From contig OY776124.1 of assembly GCA_963675135.1 (NCBI GenBank), positions 4,757,001 to 4,821,000 on the forward strand: a stretch of 64,000 nt of DNA. The letters run 5' to 3'. This document shows positions 35,438 through 46,485 of the stretch, one piece after another. Below the pieces are notes generated by a model. It saw only the letters and a list, made by a program, of their open reading frames with translations. It made no database searches and had not been told where the DNA came from. This DNA comes from Galeopsis tetrahit. Its lineage: Eukaryota; Streptophyta; Magnoliopsida; Lamiales; Lamiaceae. The translations under genes and the position numbers were made by a program. Within the stretch, counting starts at the first letter, position 1, and the number at the start of each line of letters is the position of its first letter.

Positions 35438-36177
35438 TGATGTAGATAAATATGTCGCTCCTGGAAAAGTCGACACGTGGAAACGGGATGAATTATAGTA
35501 ATCTCAATTAGGTCAATAAGCTTGAAGGATTGGATTAATACACCCCTGAGCTTCTAAAGAGAAATAAGATTGGTTGGGCCTTTGGCCCATATTGGAAGGA
35601 TAATATCCTTTGGGCTTAAGGATAGGGCCCAAAGGGGAACGCATGATATCAATTAATCTTTCTTAACTAAGTCAAAGGAAGGGGTCATTCCATGAAGACA
35701 GGGGATGATACGTTGAGGAACCAAGTCTTCAGGGAGATAGACCGATTCCTCAGGGACTTGGGGGCCGGATTTACAGGAATGGGCCGAGAATATAGGGAGA
35801 ACGAGTATTTCCCTCTCCGGAGAGAGGGGTCAGGTATATAAACACCTCATTTTTACATTATCAGGTACGTTTTTCAGATATCAATACCTTTTTTACGAAA
35901 TATACAGTAAACTAAGAAGAAACACCATATTATTCGTCGGAATTTCCCTAGAGATACAGGGGAATTCCACTTTGATTCTCCAAAAGATCGATTCTGACTT
36001 GAGCGTCGGAGCTTCTACGCCGGAGCCCCCCTCCGGTGTATTTTTGCAGGTCATTTTCGGATTCTGGAGGAGATTTTACGTGAAGATTACCGAGGACGAA
36101 CGAGCGATTCGGTCCGTGATTAGTAGTGCTCGTAGAGGAACGGCAGATATCTAAAGGCGTTCTTTTTCGACGCATCA
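35438..36177 (+). repeat. 3' LTR of element F
   Basis: This LTR is 740 bp and differs from the 5' LTR at about six positions. Its TATA box at 35835-35841 faces right, towards the 3' end of DEFL gene 1, which starts 108 bp beyond the LTR. Confidence 0.93.
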
Positions 36178-36285
36178 AAGCCTATCTAATTTAAACAGAG
36201 AGAATGCTAATCAATAAGAGTAATTAAGACTTAGCAGATTTTGAAGTATTAATATTTCAAGGATGAAATTGACACATTAGAAATG

Positions 36286-36716
36286 TTACATACGTGCTGG
36301 AGGTGGATCCATACATATATAAATACATTCGCACGAAAACGGGGAACTGCATTTTGCAACGATAGGATACTTGCCGGTTTGTAATGAATTTTTACAAAAA
36401 TATGTGCACTTGGGCACCGAACAATCCCCCGCTTTGAAATCTACTCCTGAATAGCAAGTAGTTGTTTGATCTGCACCAAAAAAAATATTTAACGTCCCTG
36501 AAAATTAAAACTTTCATCTGTTGAAACGGAATTTAAGGAAAAAGTGTAGTAGACCTAAAAAAAATATTGTGTGAACGATAAATATGTGTATATCGTGAGA
36601 CGAAAATTATATGAAAATGTAAATTACTCACCCGTCGTGGCAGCAATGACATGATCTGCAGAAAAATAAAAGAGAAAAATGCAAAGCACAAAACAGCTAA
36701 AAATCTTTTTCTCCAT
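36286..36716 (-). CDS. DEFL gene 1: secreted defensin-like cysteine-rich peptide
   Basis: Exon 1 is 36716-36632 and exon 2 36470-36286; the 161-bp intron (GTGAGT to GGTGCAG) is phase 1. The product has 89 residues. Residues 1 to about 26 form a signal peptide (MEKKIFSCFVLCIFLFYFSA), so the mature peptide should be secreted. Cysteines lie at 34, 45, 50, 54, 69, 75, 77 and 81: C-x10-C-x4-C-x3-C-x14-C-x5-C-x-C-x3-C. This contains the CxxxC and CxC pairs of the cysteine-stabilised alpha-beta fold of plant defensins. The glycine of the usual gamma-core is missing (AKC before cysteine 5). A TATA box lies at 36783-36776, about 60 bases upstream. The downstream flank is cut short by element F. Such peptides act in defence or in reproductive signalling; the role here is not shown. 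Confidence 0.9.
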
Positions 36717-36775
36717 TTCAAATTACACAAATTTTAATTCCTAAAGAATGTATTTGAAAAAGTTTATACGTGTAA

Positions 36776-36783
36776 TATTTATA
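36776..36783 (-). promoter_or_regulatory. TATA box of DEFL gene 1
   Basis: The minus strand reads TATAAATA. The same box and about 100 bases around it (ACACGTATAAAC to CATTCCCTATAAATATT) are conserved upstream of genes 2 and 3 and in the gene-less relic at 52.7 kb. Confidence 0.8.
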
Positions 36784-37372
36784 GGGAATGATTTGAGATT
36801 TACTCATTTAATAATTATATTCTTTCCTTTTTAGTGGTGATTTTTTTTACCAATATTAAAAATGTTATTTAATATGTTTCCATACACGTTACTTTCTTTA
36901 TTTCCTTTCAAATTTGTACATATTAAAAAAATTATTTAATACTAATATTTATTAGTATAAAATGTCAAATATGTACCTTACACGTGGATTTTTTTTTTTT
37001 CCTTTTTTAAAGATATTAAATATTCTTTTTTTCAAATTTGATTCTTTTGTAGTAATTTTTTTATTGTAGTATAAATGATTAATTAACGTAGTAATTTCAA
37101 TTGTTGATTTAGTAAATACTCCCTCAATTTCGCCTTAAATTAATGTAACTTTAAATTTATTCCAAAATTTTCGTAATTTAGTTATTTTCACCAATTTTCC
37201 ATCCTATTTACTGCACTCAAAGATCTCTAAAGTTTCTTCTCAAAACAAGTTTCTTCACCAATTTTCCATCCTATTTACCCACAATTTTAATTATAGTGGG
37301 TCAAAACCTACTAATTTCAATTATCTCCTTTCCGCAATAAATGTCATTTAACTTTATATTTTATTCCGATTC
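36784..37372. other. Upstream region of DEFL gene 1
   Basis: This AT-rich non-coding DNA is shared with the upstream regions of gene 2, gene 3 and the relic at 52.8-53.1 kb (AATATGTTTCCATACACG, AAAATGTCAAATATG). It passes into the flank motif ACTGCACTCAAAGATCTC. At the site where gene 2 carries a Stowaway-like element, gene 1 has none. Confidence 0.7.
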
Positions 37373-37650
37373 GGATCTTCAGTTATATAATTGTGTAAAT
37401 ATAAATGGAACAAATTCCTTCCAATTAAAATCATACTACTGTATCAAAAATCTAATAAAAATATAATCTTATAATTGGAGTCATATATATTAATTAGCGT
37501 GATTAATATAATAATAATTTTCTTTAACTATCACTTTATACAAGATAATGACACAAATTGACAAATATAATAATAATTATTATATAATTAATATTATTAC
37601 TACTAATCAAAAAAAAATTAATATTATTACTATGGAGATAAGAAGAAGAC
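37373..37650. repeat. Long direct repeat X, left copy, flanking element E
   Basis: About 278 bases from GGATCTTCAGTTATATAA to ATAAGAAGAAGAC recur nearly unchanged at 40713-40990 on the other side of element E. This is far too long for a retrotransposon target duplication and points to a rearrangement at insertion or repair. Confidence 0.9.
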
Positions 37651-38001
37651 TGATGCTGCCTAAAATTGTCACCTCAGGAGATGTCCACACGTGTATAGAG
37701 GATAAGATTTACGAGAAAGATAGGAACGTGAAGAGAACTCCTCAGGATATAAAATCCCTCCGGATGTCTCTCCGGAGGGAGCTCTACCTAAAGATCTCGA
37801 GGGAGAAATAACAGGAAGACCGGGCCCTAAGGGAAATTAGTCGACCTGGATTTCCGGAGAGATTTCCTATAAAAGGGGATAAGAACGGATAAAGGAAGAC
37901 TAATTCTTCCTTTACTCAAACGGCTAGAATCTAGAGGGCAGAGTGGTTGCAATTCTTCAGGGAGTGGAGATTTGCGGACTGATTCAAGGAGAGGGGAATG
38001 G
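37651..38001 (+). repeat. Partial 5' LTR of element E
   Basis: It starts TGATGCTGCC and matches 39993-40345 closely. It breaks off at GGGAATGGCCGA, where pol sequence (GAGCAGACCTCTC) begins. The short shared string GCCGA at the join suggests microhomology. Confidence 0.88.
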
Positions 38002-38325
38002 CCGAGCAGACCTCTCTGGAAGGATGGTGAAATGGGCAATAGAGCTCCAGGAATATGATGTGGACTTTGAGTCACGGAGGGCCATAAAAGCCCAGGCTTT
38101 GTCTAACTTTATCCAAGAATCCGCCAAACTAGAAGAAACAGAAGGATGGAAAGTATATGTGGATGGTTCAGTAACCCTGAGTGGATGCGGAGCAGGCATA
38201 CTGCTGATGAATCCCCAAGGAGAATCCTTACAATTTGCAGTACGATTCCAATTTATAACTTCAAACAATGGAGCAGAATATGAAGCTCTGATCAGAGGAA
38301 TGGAGATGGCTGCCGAGTTGGGAGC
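38002..38325 (+). pseudogene. RNase H fragment of element E
   Basis: The frame reads GRADLSGRMVKWAIELQEYD and continues through YVDGSVTLSGCGAG and NNGAEYEALIRGMEMAAELG. It then breaks at about 38326 into filler sequence. It corresponds to residues about 345-440 of the RT-RNase H-integrase part of B. Confidence 0.88.
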
Positions 38326-38337
38326 TCTAAATCCTTA

Positions 38338-39535
38338 CAATTTGATGAGACGTTGGAGAGGTTCGTAGGAAGCAGGAAGGGAGGCCTCCTTCTCAGGAGC
38401 GGCATGAGTGGTCTTCCCTTTCTTCTTCTTAGAGGTGACGGAATCAAGCATGGAAGCATTGGCAGCTGAACGGGTTCTCTTGGAAACAGAACCAGGGACT
38501 TGAGCGGAAGAACTAGGAACAAGAGGAGCCTTGGTAGAACTCTCCGGAGCAGGGGTCTTCTCTGAATTTCTGGGAGCCGGAGCGGGAGAAGGAGAAGCCT
38601 CAGGAGGATTATTAGGGGTAGTAGTTGCAGGTGCCTTCACTACCCCTAGAGCAGGAGCATCCCATGAAATATGAGTCAACCAACTCATACCTGTGAATGA
38701 CCAAAAAACATTCAGGAAAATAATCATGTAGGAAGAGCGAAATAAGAGAGTAATGATTCTTTTTACCGTCATGAGGCTCTAAAGGAAAATCTTGAGGACA
38801 AAATCCAAAATGGGAGAGAATACGGGGATTATTGCAGATACCAATGATATCAAAGAAATCGCGTAGGCGAACATGACCATTGAGGCCAGTCATAACAATA
38901 TGATTTGAGGCAGAGTAAGCTTTCAGAGGAGGATAAGGAATTCCGGGATTATGATATAACCAACCTTCGTGGGGAAACAGCCAATCAGAGGATTTGGTCA
39001 CAAAAATATAGTAATCTCTCCAAGACGATTCTTCTTCGTGAAGTTTTTTCATAAATTTACAAGCACGGGACCTCCTCCCACAAACATAGAAAAAGCCGTT
39101 GCTCAGCTTACAAGAGTGCTGGCTCAGAAATAATTCAACGGAAGGCTCCCCACCGTTCCCCTTTACCAAAATATAAAATCCGATCATAGTACGGATGGCG
39201 TTGGGAGTGAACTGATTAAGAGGAATTTGCATGCGGGTAGATATGGAGGCTAGATAAGGATGGATGGGAAATCGAAGAGCAGTCTTAATATGGGCTTCGA
39301 AGAAAGCTAGGGTTCGAGGTCCTGGGAAATTAGGGCGTTCATCCGGATGAGGGATTCGGGGGATGTACTCCGGGGGAAAGATTTGGGCTTGGATAAGACT
39401 AGCCAAGTGAGCGTCATCGATTAGAGATGAGGTAGAGATCTTATCCCTTAGTTGAGGATCCTCTATTGGAAACAGTACCGACTCGGGAGGATTCGGTTTG
39501 AAGGATTCAAACGGGGTTGCCTTGTCGGAAGACAT
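38338..39535 (-). pseudogene. Antisense gene of element E, exon 3 deleted
   Basis: Exon 1 (39535-38767) is open from MSSDKATPFESF to LEPHDG and has the same length as in A (769 bp). Exon 2 starts at 38690 with MSWLTHISWDAPALG and runs through the SKKKKGK patch to EPLQRLI, where the deletion junction cuts it. The intron is 76 bp, GT-AG. Unlike A there is no nonsense codon in exons 1 or 2, so the loss of exon 3 and its coiled coil is the only visible lesion. Confidence 0.85.
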
Positions 39536-39992
39536 TGAGAAAGTAGTGCTAAAAAAGAAAAGAAGGTAGAAGATAGCTAGGTTACTTTGTTGGAAGAAGT
39601 ACAAAGTCAGACGGGGCGACCGGCGACGATGAGACCTGTGGAGGAAGACGCCCGAGAAGAGAAGAAAAAAGTATATAACGGGGAAACTTTTGAAAAGATA
39701 AAATTTGGAAGAAGGATGCGTGAAATGAGTAGGAAAAGGGGTTAGAATCGAGGCTTCTCCTCGAGAAAGCAGCAAGAGAGAGAAAATTGCGACTGTGTGG
39801 GACCCAGACGCGGAAGTCGAAGCATTTTTCCGAGCTTTGGGCGGGAAAACTCAGGAAGGTACGCATTTTCGAAATTTCTCTCTGGAGGGAAGTGAGTACG
39901 TGTCTCTCCGGAAGTGCTCTTTATTCCAGATTCCCTTGAACTTCTTACTCTCACAAAGATATAATCACTTTATGAGAGTAGGGGGGAGTAGA

Positions 39993-40712
39993 TGATGCGG
40001 CCTAAAATTGTCACCTCAGGAGATGTCGACACGTGTATAGAGGATAAGATTTACGAGAGAGATAGGAACGTGAAGAGATCTCCTCAGGATATAAAATCCC
40101 TCCGGGTGTCTCTCCGGAGGGAGCTCTACCTAAGGATCTCGAGGGAGAAATACCAGGAAGACCGGGCCCTAAGGGAAATTAGTCGGCCTGGATTTCCGGA
40201 GAGATTTCCTATAAAAGGGGATAAGAACGGATAAAGGAAGAATTACCTTTACTCAAACGGCTAGAATCTAGAGGGCAGAGTGGTTGCGATTCTTCAGGGA
40301 GTGGAGATTTGCGGACTGATTCAAGGAGAGGGGAATGGCCGATCCGAAAGAGAGGGAAAACCTAATTTCCCCTCGGTTGAGTTCTCCTATAAATAGCCAC
40401 GCCTAGATACATTAACAGGTTACGATCTCTAAAAACTACTTAGTCTTATTAAACTTTCTCCTATAAAACTCCTGAATATCTTCTCCGAGAACCTGATCAT
40501 TAAAAAGAGGACTCTTAAGTCCCCATTCTTGACTGAATCACACATACTGATTTGAGTGTCGGAGTGTTCGCGCCGAACTCCCCTCCGACGTGTCTTTTGC
40601 AGGTTCCTGGAGGATTCTTTTGAAGGAGGCTTTGGACCCGGATTCTTCATATATCAATTCGGAGATCGGGTCATCTGACGTGGAAGATATCCGAAATATC
40701 TGTGCAAATTTT
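39993..40712 (+). repeat. 3' LTR of element E, last bases missing
   Basis: It starts TGATGCGGCC after the tract GAGAGTAGGGGGGAGTAGA. The TATA box TATAAATA lies at 40388-40395. The LTR ends at GTGCAAATTTT, where B continues AGCACATCA, and runs straight into repeat X'. Confidence 0.85.
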
Positions 40713-41505
40713 GGATCTTTCAGTTATATAATAGTGTAAATATAAATGGAACAAATTCCTTCCAATTAAAATCATACTACTGTATCAAAAATCTAATAAA
40801 AATATAATCTTATAATTGGAGTCATATATATTAATTAGCGTGATTACTATAATAATAATTTTCTTTAACTATCACTTTATACAAGATAATGACACAAATT
40901 GACAAATATAATAATAATAATTATATAATTAATATTATTACTACTAATCAAAAAAAATAATTAATATTATTACTATGGAGATAAGAAGACAAATATGAAA
41001 ACTTAACAATTTATTTGGTGATAAAAGTGTGTTCACTTTTTTTTATACATGATTTTAAAAAAATCATATTTTAATTATAAAAAAGATATGTGAGGTAATG
41101 AGTAAACAATATTGTTAGCAGATACTCAATCTTATTAATAAAATAGAAAAAATATTTAAAAGTTAATTATTTAAATAGAATAAGCACGTTTTTTGTGGAC
41201 AAAATAAAAATGAGCACACTTTTTAGTGAACGGAGTATAAAATTTTACAAGCTCCCAGAATTTCAGAACTGACAATTCAGACTGCTCAGTCCAAAAGGAT
41301 AGACTAGGCTAGACTAGACCTACAAAATTGGATTCATCCTGGACTAGCGGGCTAGCTCAACCCATTATTTAGAGTAATAGTATTATTTTTTACAGGATCA
41401 AACACACATTTTATATACATGCTTTTTTTTTAAATGGTGTGGAGTATATACTCCAAAAATGTTAGATGCACTCCTCTCATTTATTTATTAATAAAATATA
41501 CATTT
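40713..41505. repeat. Direct repeat X' (to 40990) and non-coding DNA up to element G
   Basis: X' (40713-40990) is the second copy of the repeat that flanks E. After it the ancestral flank continues (ACAAATATGAAAACTTAAC). The rest, to the LTR of G, is AT-rich with no recognised gene. Confidence 0.75.
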
Positions 41506-42201
41506 TGATGCGGCCAAAATATGTCTTCCTATGAGGAGACGACACGTGGATAGACGATGAGCTATCCTTATTAAATATTTTCATTCGTTTTTTGAAATGA
41601 TTAATACATTCTTGAGCATAGGGAAGAAAATAGGTCCAAGCCCGATCTGCGGCCTATATCTCTGGCCCAAATGTCCCTAGCCCAAGTATCCTTGGCCCAA
41701 ATACCTCTAGCCCAAGAAGAGGATTACTAAGATTGGGCCTTGGTCAAGGAGGCCCAAGAGGAAATAGAAGAAGTGGTAATTGGTATCAAGTATCTCGGAG
41801 GAAGTGGCCAGAGGAGGGACCGAGTCTTAGGGGGCAGTTGAGAGTTAAGCGGAATTTCTCCTTTTCGCCCAGAAAAGCGGCCAGGTATAAAAGAGAGGTT
41901 TGATGACTATTTTGACTACGTTTTTACGAAGAAAATACACATTTTACGTTCTACACAAAAGATACAGAAAAACTCAAAGAGAAACCTACGATTCTTGCGA
42001 GAATTTCCCTCGATTCTTAGGGAAATTCCTCCTTAATTCTCCCGAGAAAACTTCTGACTTGAGCGTTGGAGATTCCATGCCGGAATCCCATCCGGCGTGT
42101 TTTTGCAGGTCTTTCGGGAGCTCAAAGGAGGATCGCTCGTAAGAAAGCTTGATCCGGATAGGGAGATAAGGTATCCTCCCTCGTTACTTTTTGACTCAAC
42201 A
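41506..42201 (+). repeat. 5' LTR of element G
   Basis: It starts TGATGCGGCC and ends TTGACTCAACA, 696 bp, with a TATA box (TATAAAA) at 41886-41892. It is followed by ACTGGCGCCGTCTGTGGGAA. Confidence 0.88.
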
Positions 42202-42257
42202 ACTGGCGCCGTCTGTGGGAAATTTTTGAGCTAAGAAGTGAGAAAGTTTCGCATAAA

Positions 42258-43990
42258 ATGGGCGGAGAACAGGATTTGATAAAGCAAACCAAGGAAAAGG
42301 GATATACTACTCCCTCTCATTTCCCTCCGCCACCCTCGGGTTTTCCCTCAAACAGGAATCTAGGGAAACAACCCTCAACCACTGTACTGGATGATAACCC
42401 TCCTCCACCCGAGGGAAATACGACGGGTACTTCGGGAGCCTCCGGAAGTGCGATCAACAAGGATACACCTCCTTCCCACACCCAGCCTGAACTCCTTACT
42501 ATATCTCAGGATCAGTTAAATGTTATGATTGCCCAGGCGGTGGAGAAGATAATTACTTCTCGAGGAATCCATACCTCTGGCACTGCCCCACCAGTGAATG
42601 AAAATACGAACCAGAAGAATCTGGAACGCAAGATTGATTCCTCTCTGGCTCCCTCCAAAAACGAGGGGGTCCCTCGAGATCAGGAAGACAAAGTACCTTC
42701 TCAGGCCGAAAGAAGCGTCCCCAACAGAACCCCTAGAAGGAACACGGAAATAGCCCAGGAAAGGACTTTGGATGTGGAGACAGGAGAAAGCACGGATGAC
42801 ACTTACCAAAGGTCGGTCAGTGACCAGATACAAGCCCTCCAGAGAGAAATGAAGGACATGAGAAAACAAATGGCTGATAATGTAAGTAAATCTCCTAATG
42901 TTACTGGCTATTAGTTTACTTCAAACATTTTGCAAGACGAATTACCCTCTAACTTCAAATCTTTGAACTTTGAATATGATGGTACCGCAGATCCCTACGA
43001 ACACCTGGTGAGATTTGAAAACGCCGCCTTGTTGCATCGCTACAGAGAGGGTGTCAAGTGCAGGGTCTTCTTAACCACTTTATCCAAAGCAGCACAACAG
43101 TAGTTCACGCAATTGGGACCTGACACCATTCACTCTTGGCCTGAGTTCAGCGAACTATTCCTACATCAATTCGCTAGTGCCAGTAGGTAGCCCAGAGCCA
43201 CCCTCACTTTGTTCAACATGAGGCAAGGGGATAATGAAAGTCTTTGAGCCTTCCTAAAAAGATTCAATCAAGCTGCCCTGGAAGTACCCACTGCCTCTTC
43301 CGAAATTAAGATTAATGCCCTTACCAACGGATTGAAAGACGAAGACCTTTTCACCTCCCTGGCCAAGAAACCAGTACAGACATTCGATGAACTATTAAGG
43401 AGAGCCGAAAAATACCTTACCCTGGAGGAAGTGCGGAAAGCCAAACACTCTGAAACTAAACCAATGGGAGGAGATGGAGGGCGACGAAGAGAAATCATAC
43501 CCAGGAGGCCCAGTCCAGAGAGATATAGAAGTTTGAGGAGGACTGGAAACATTAAGGAAGAAGAGGCAACTCGCTCGGATCCCAGGGGAAGGTTCGAGAA
43601 ATATATCCCTCTGAAAATAGAGCCAGTGGAAGTCTTAGAAGTAGCGGGAGATCACCTTATCATGAAATTCCCCTACTCCAGAAGCAGAGGTCCCCAGAAT
43701 CCTAAATCTGATAAGTTCTGTCGATTCCACAATGATTACGGTCACGACACAAATTAGGGCTGGCAACTTAAAGGATGAGATAGAAAGGAGGATCCAAGCA
43801 GGCTATCTTAAAGAATTCACATTCAGGGACAGGCAGGGCCCTCGGGGGCAAAAGAGAAAAGATCCGGAGGGGAAGCCAGATGAGAACAAGAGGGAACAGA
43901 GGAAGGACACAGAAGGTCAACCCCCCCCTCCTCAGAAGAGAGGGACGGTCCACATGATTATGGGGGGCCCTACCGACGGAAATTCCTTTA
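42258..43990 (+). pseudogene. Element G gag, with several nonsense codons
   Basis: The ATG at 42258 opens MGGEQDLIKQTKEKG, 56 bases after the LTR. The first 218 codons are open. Stops follow at 42912-42914 and at sites corresponding to W, Q and R codons in the capsid-like domain (near 43101, 43187 and 43244). Another stop lies in the zinc-knuckle region (HDTN-stop, near 43756), with a frame disturbance. Most stops can be explained by C-to-T or G-to-A changes from the codons in D or B. The gag domain (YDGTADPYEHLVRFENAALL) and zinc-knuckle motif are otherwise clear. Confidence 0.9.
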
Positions 43991-45906
43991 GGTAGAGGAA
44001 ACAAAGTGATAGAGTTTTTAATAGTAGATATTTCATCCTCATACAATGTGGTGATGGGAAGGCCAAACCTGAACATTTTTCAAGCAGTAATTTCCACCTT
44101 CCACATGATGATGAAATTTCCCGCCTCGGATGGAGTGGGAGAGATACGTGGAGATCAGTATCAAGCAAGAAAATGCTATGTAGAATCAGTGAAGATAGCA
44201 GACAAGGCTGTGCTCCGAGGGTTGGAAAGGTTTAAAGGCGAGGATCCCGAGTTGAAAAAGCAAAGAGTGGGTGAATTGGCAGAGGAACAACCCAAAATTA
44301 AAGCAGATAAGGAGCTGATGAATATTGAGCTCTACACAGGGAAAGAAGGATTCACAACCAGAATTGGCACCCATATGGACCCAGAACTTAAAGAGAGAAT
44401 GATAGCCACTCTCCGAGAGAATGTGGACATATTTGCTTTTGCCCCAACGGATATGACGAGTATCCCTCCAGAGATAGCAGTACACCACCTCAATGTAGAT
44501 CCCAGGGCGAAACCAATAAAGCAAAAACTAAGAAATTTTGGTAAGGAAAATAATCTTATTGTGAAAGAAGAGATTGATAAATTGTTAAATGCAGGACATG
44601 TAAAGAGGGTGCAGTTCCCTGAATGGCTCTCAAACGTAGTGTTGGTGTCTAAAGGATCCGGAAAATGGAGAATGTGCATTGATTTCAGAGATTTGAACAA
44701 AGCATGTCCTAAAGACCATTACCCATTACCCAGAATCGATCAGTTGGTAGATGCGATATCAGGATTCGAGTTGCTTAGCATGATGGATGCGTATCAGGGA
44801 TACCATCAGATCCAGTTGAATCCCCCTGATATCCCGAAGGTATGTTTTATCGCAGCATGTGGTACCTTTGGTTATATACGTATGCCCTTCTGACTGATAA
44901 ATGCAGGAGCTACCTACCAAATAATGGTAGACTCAGTATTTCGAGAACAGATTAGTAGGAGCATTGAAATCTATGTGGATGACATGTTGGCTAAAAGCAT
45001 CAAGGCGGAGGAACACATAAAGGACCTGCAAGAGATATTTCAAGTAATCAGGAGTAATGACATTAAGTTGAATCCAGCTAAATACTTCTTTGGAGTGGGG
45101 TCAGGAAAGTTCTTAGGATACATGGTGACCCAGAGGTGAATAGAAGTTAACCCTGCGAAAGTGAAGGTCGTACTTGACATGCAACCCCCTCGAAACTTGA
45201 AAGAGCTACAAACCTTGAATGGTAGAATAGCAGCCTTGAGCAGATTCATAGCAAGATCGGCAGAGAAAAGTCATCACTTCTTCAGGACATTAAGGAAGGG
45301 GTCAAAATTTGAATGGGATGAGCACTGCCAAAGAGCCTTCGAGGAACTTAAGCTTGATCTGGAACAACTCCCAAAATTGACAAAACCCTCTCAGGGAGAT
45401 ATTCTACTCCTATGTCTCTCAGTAGGGGAACATTCCTTAAGTACAGCTTTGATGAAAGAAGAGGGCTCCACACAACAGCCCATATACTATGTGAGTAAGG
45501 TAATTTAGGGAGCAGAAACCAGATACTCAGAGGTGGAAAAGGCTGCCCTAGCGGTAGTAGTGACGGCTAGGCGATTACGCCCTTATTTCTTGTCATATAA
45601 AACCATCGTACGGACTAACTACCCTTTGAAGCAGGTACTAGGGAGAGCAGATTTGTCAGGAAGGATGGTCAAATGGGTCATTGAATTGCAGGAATATGAT
45701 ATTGATTATGAACCCGGGAGGACTATTAAGACCCAAACCCTGACAGACTTTATTCAAGAATCCACTAGAGCAGAGGAGATGGAAGGCTGGAAAGTGTATG
45801 TTGATGGGGGTGTGGGGCAGGGATAGTATTGATAGACCATGAAGGTCATGAGATACAAGTTGCCGTTAAATTCCGATTTTCAACCTCTAACAATGGAGCA
45901 GAGTAT
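43991..45906 (+). pseudogene. Element G RT and partial RNase H, protease deleted
   Basis: After a join that removes the protease (DTG) core, the frame 44006-44893 is open through KQKLRNFGKENN, HVKRVQFPEWLSN and YHQIQLNPPD to MPF-stop. This shows what the two nonsense sites of B look like in a relative (arginine and glutamate codons). RT continues from 44924 with YVDD, then stops at 45137-45139 and 45506-45508. RNase H is cut at GAEY. D carries the same MPF-stop. Confidence 0.9.
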
Positions 45907-46485
45907 TTAAAATTATTAAATTTAATTTAAAAGTGCGATAAGGCGATAAAAATTGATAATAAGTGCAATGCAAGGCGATGAATTTTGCGACACCAAGTGC
46001 AACAGGAAACAGGTCATCAAATATAAACCATTAGATTTCAGATGTGATGGCTCAAATTAATGGACTGTTAATAATTTGAGCTGACACCTTAACTATCCTT
46101 AGAAGACCCCATATCCACATATTGTATAAATTTGTTTTTTCTTTTTTTAACTTTGTAATTTTTTTGATAGGTGGATAAATAACTATAATGATTAATTAAC
46201 GTGGATTGATTGTCAACCTACTAATTTCAATTATTGATTAATGTAACTTTTAATTTTATTCCAAATTTTTGTTATTTTGTTATTTACTGCACTCAAAGAT
46301 ATTTAAGATTTTTTTAATTAAAATGGGTCAACAGTCAACCACATAATTTCAATTATCAATGTAATAAATATACACCCCATCCCCCAATAAACTCTAAATT
46401 TTATTCCAAATCATTTGTCTGGGTACTTTTTTTTTTTTTTTTATGAAATGACGTAACATCTTCGATTTTATTTAGAATTAATAAT
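45907..46485. repeat. DEFL-unit flank, right copy, part 1
   Basis: This is the sister of 13524-14063. The T-run near 46425-46442 followed by ATGAAATGACGTAACATC is the empty site of the CACTA element. No gene is seen. It ends with TTAATAAT, the target duplication of the next element. Confidence 0.8.

Larger units (their letters stand above)
18277..36177 (+). mobile_element. Element F: degenerate Tat-like LTR retrotransposon hosting element B
   Basis: The two 740-bp LTRs (18277-19016 and 35438-36177) are flanked by AAGCC (18272-18276 and 36178-36182). By eye the LTRs differ at six positions, about 0.8 percent. A primer-binding site follows the 5' LTR and a polypurine tract (GAGAGTAGGGGGGAGTGGT) precedes the 3' LTR. 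Apart from a broken gag N terminus and a short integrase-proximal fragment, the interior is non-coding and repeat-rich, so the element resembles a large non-autonomous derivative. Element B is inserted at 20404-31627. Without B it would be about 6.7 kb. Confidence 0.92.
37651..40712 (+). mobile_element. Element E: internally deleted Tat-type retrotransposon
   Basis: The element begins with an incomplete 5' LTR, joined to a short RNase H piece, joined to the inner half of the antisense gene in reverse. The normal antisense-gene leader, polypurine tract and 3' LTR follow. Compared with B, most of the 5' LTR, gag, most of pol, the tandem repeats and exon 3 of the antisense gene are missing. Both inner junctions look like end-joining events. 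The last bases of the 3' LTR are also missing, and repeat X' follows directly. Confidence 0.88.
41506..45906 (+). mobile_element. Element G: 3'-truncated Tat-type retrotransposon, duplicate of relic D
   Basis: The 5' LTR (41506-42201), primer-binding site (from 42204), gag, RT and part of RNase H are present. The element stops at the same RNase H codon as D (GAGTAT, 45901-45906) and is followed by the same flank (TTAAAATTATTAAATT). It lacks the protease core like D. The shared deletion, truncation and flank show that D and G come from a duplication of one truncated copy, not from two insertions. Confidence 0.92.
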
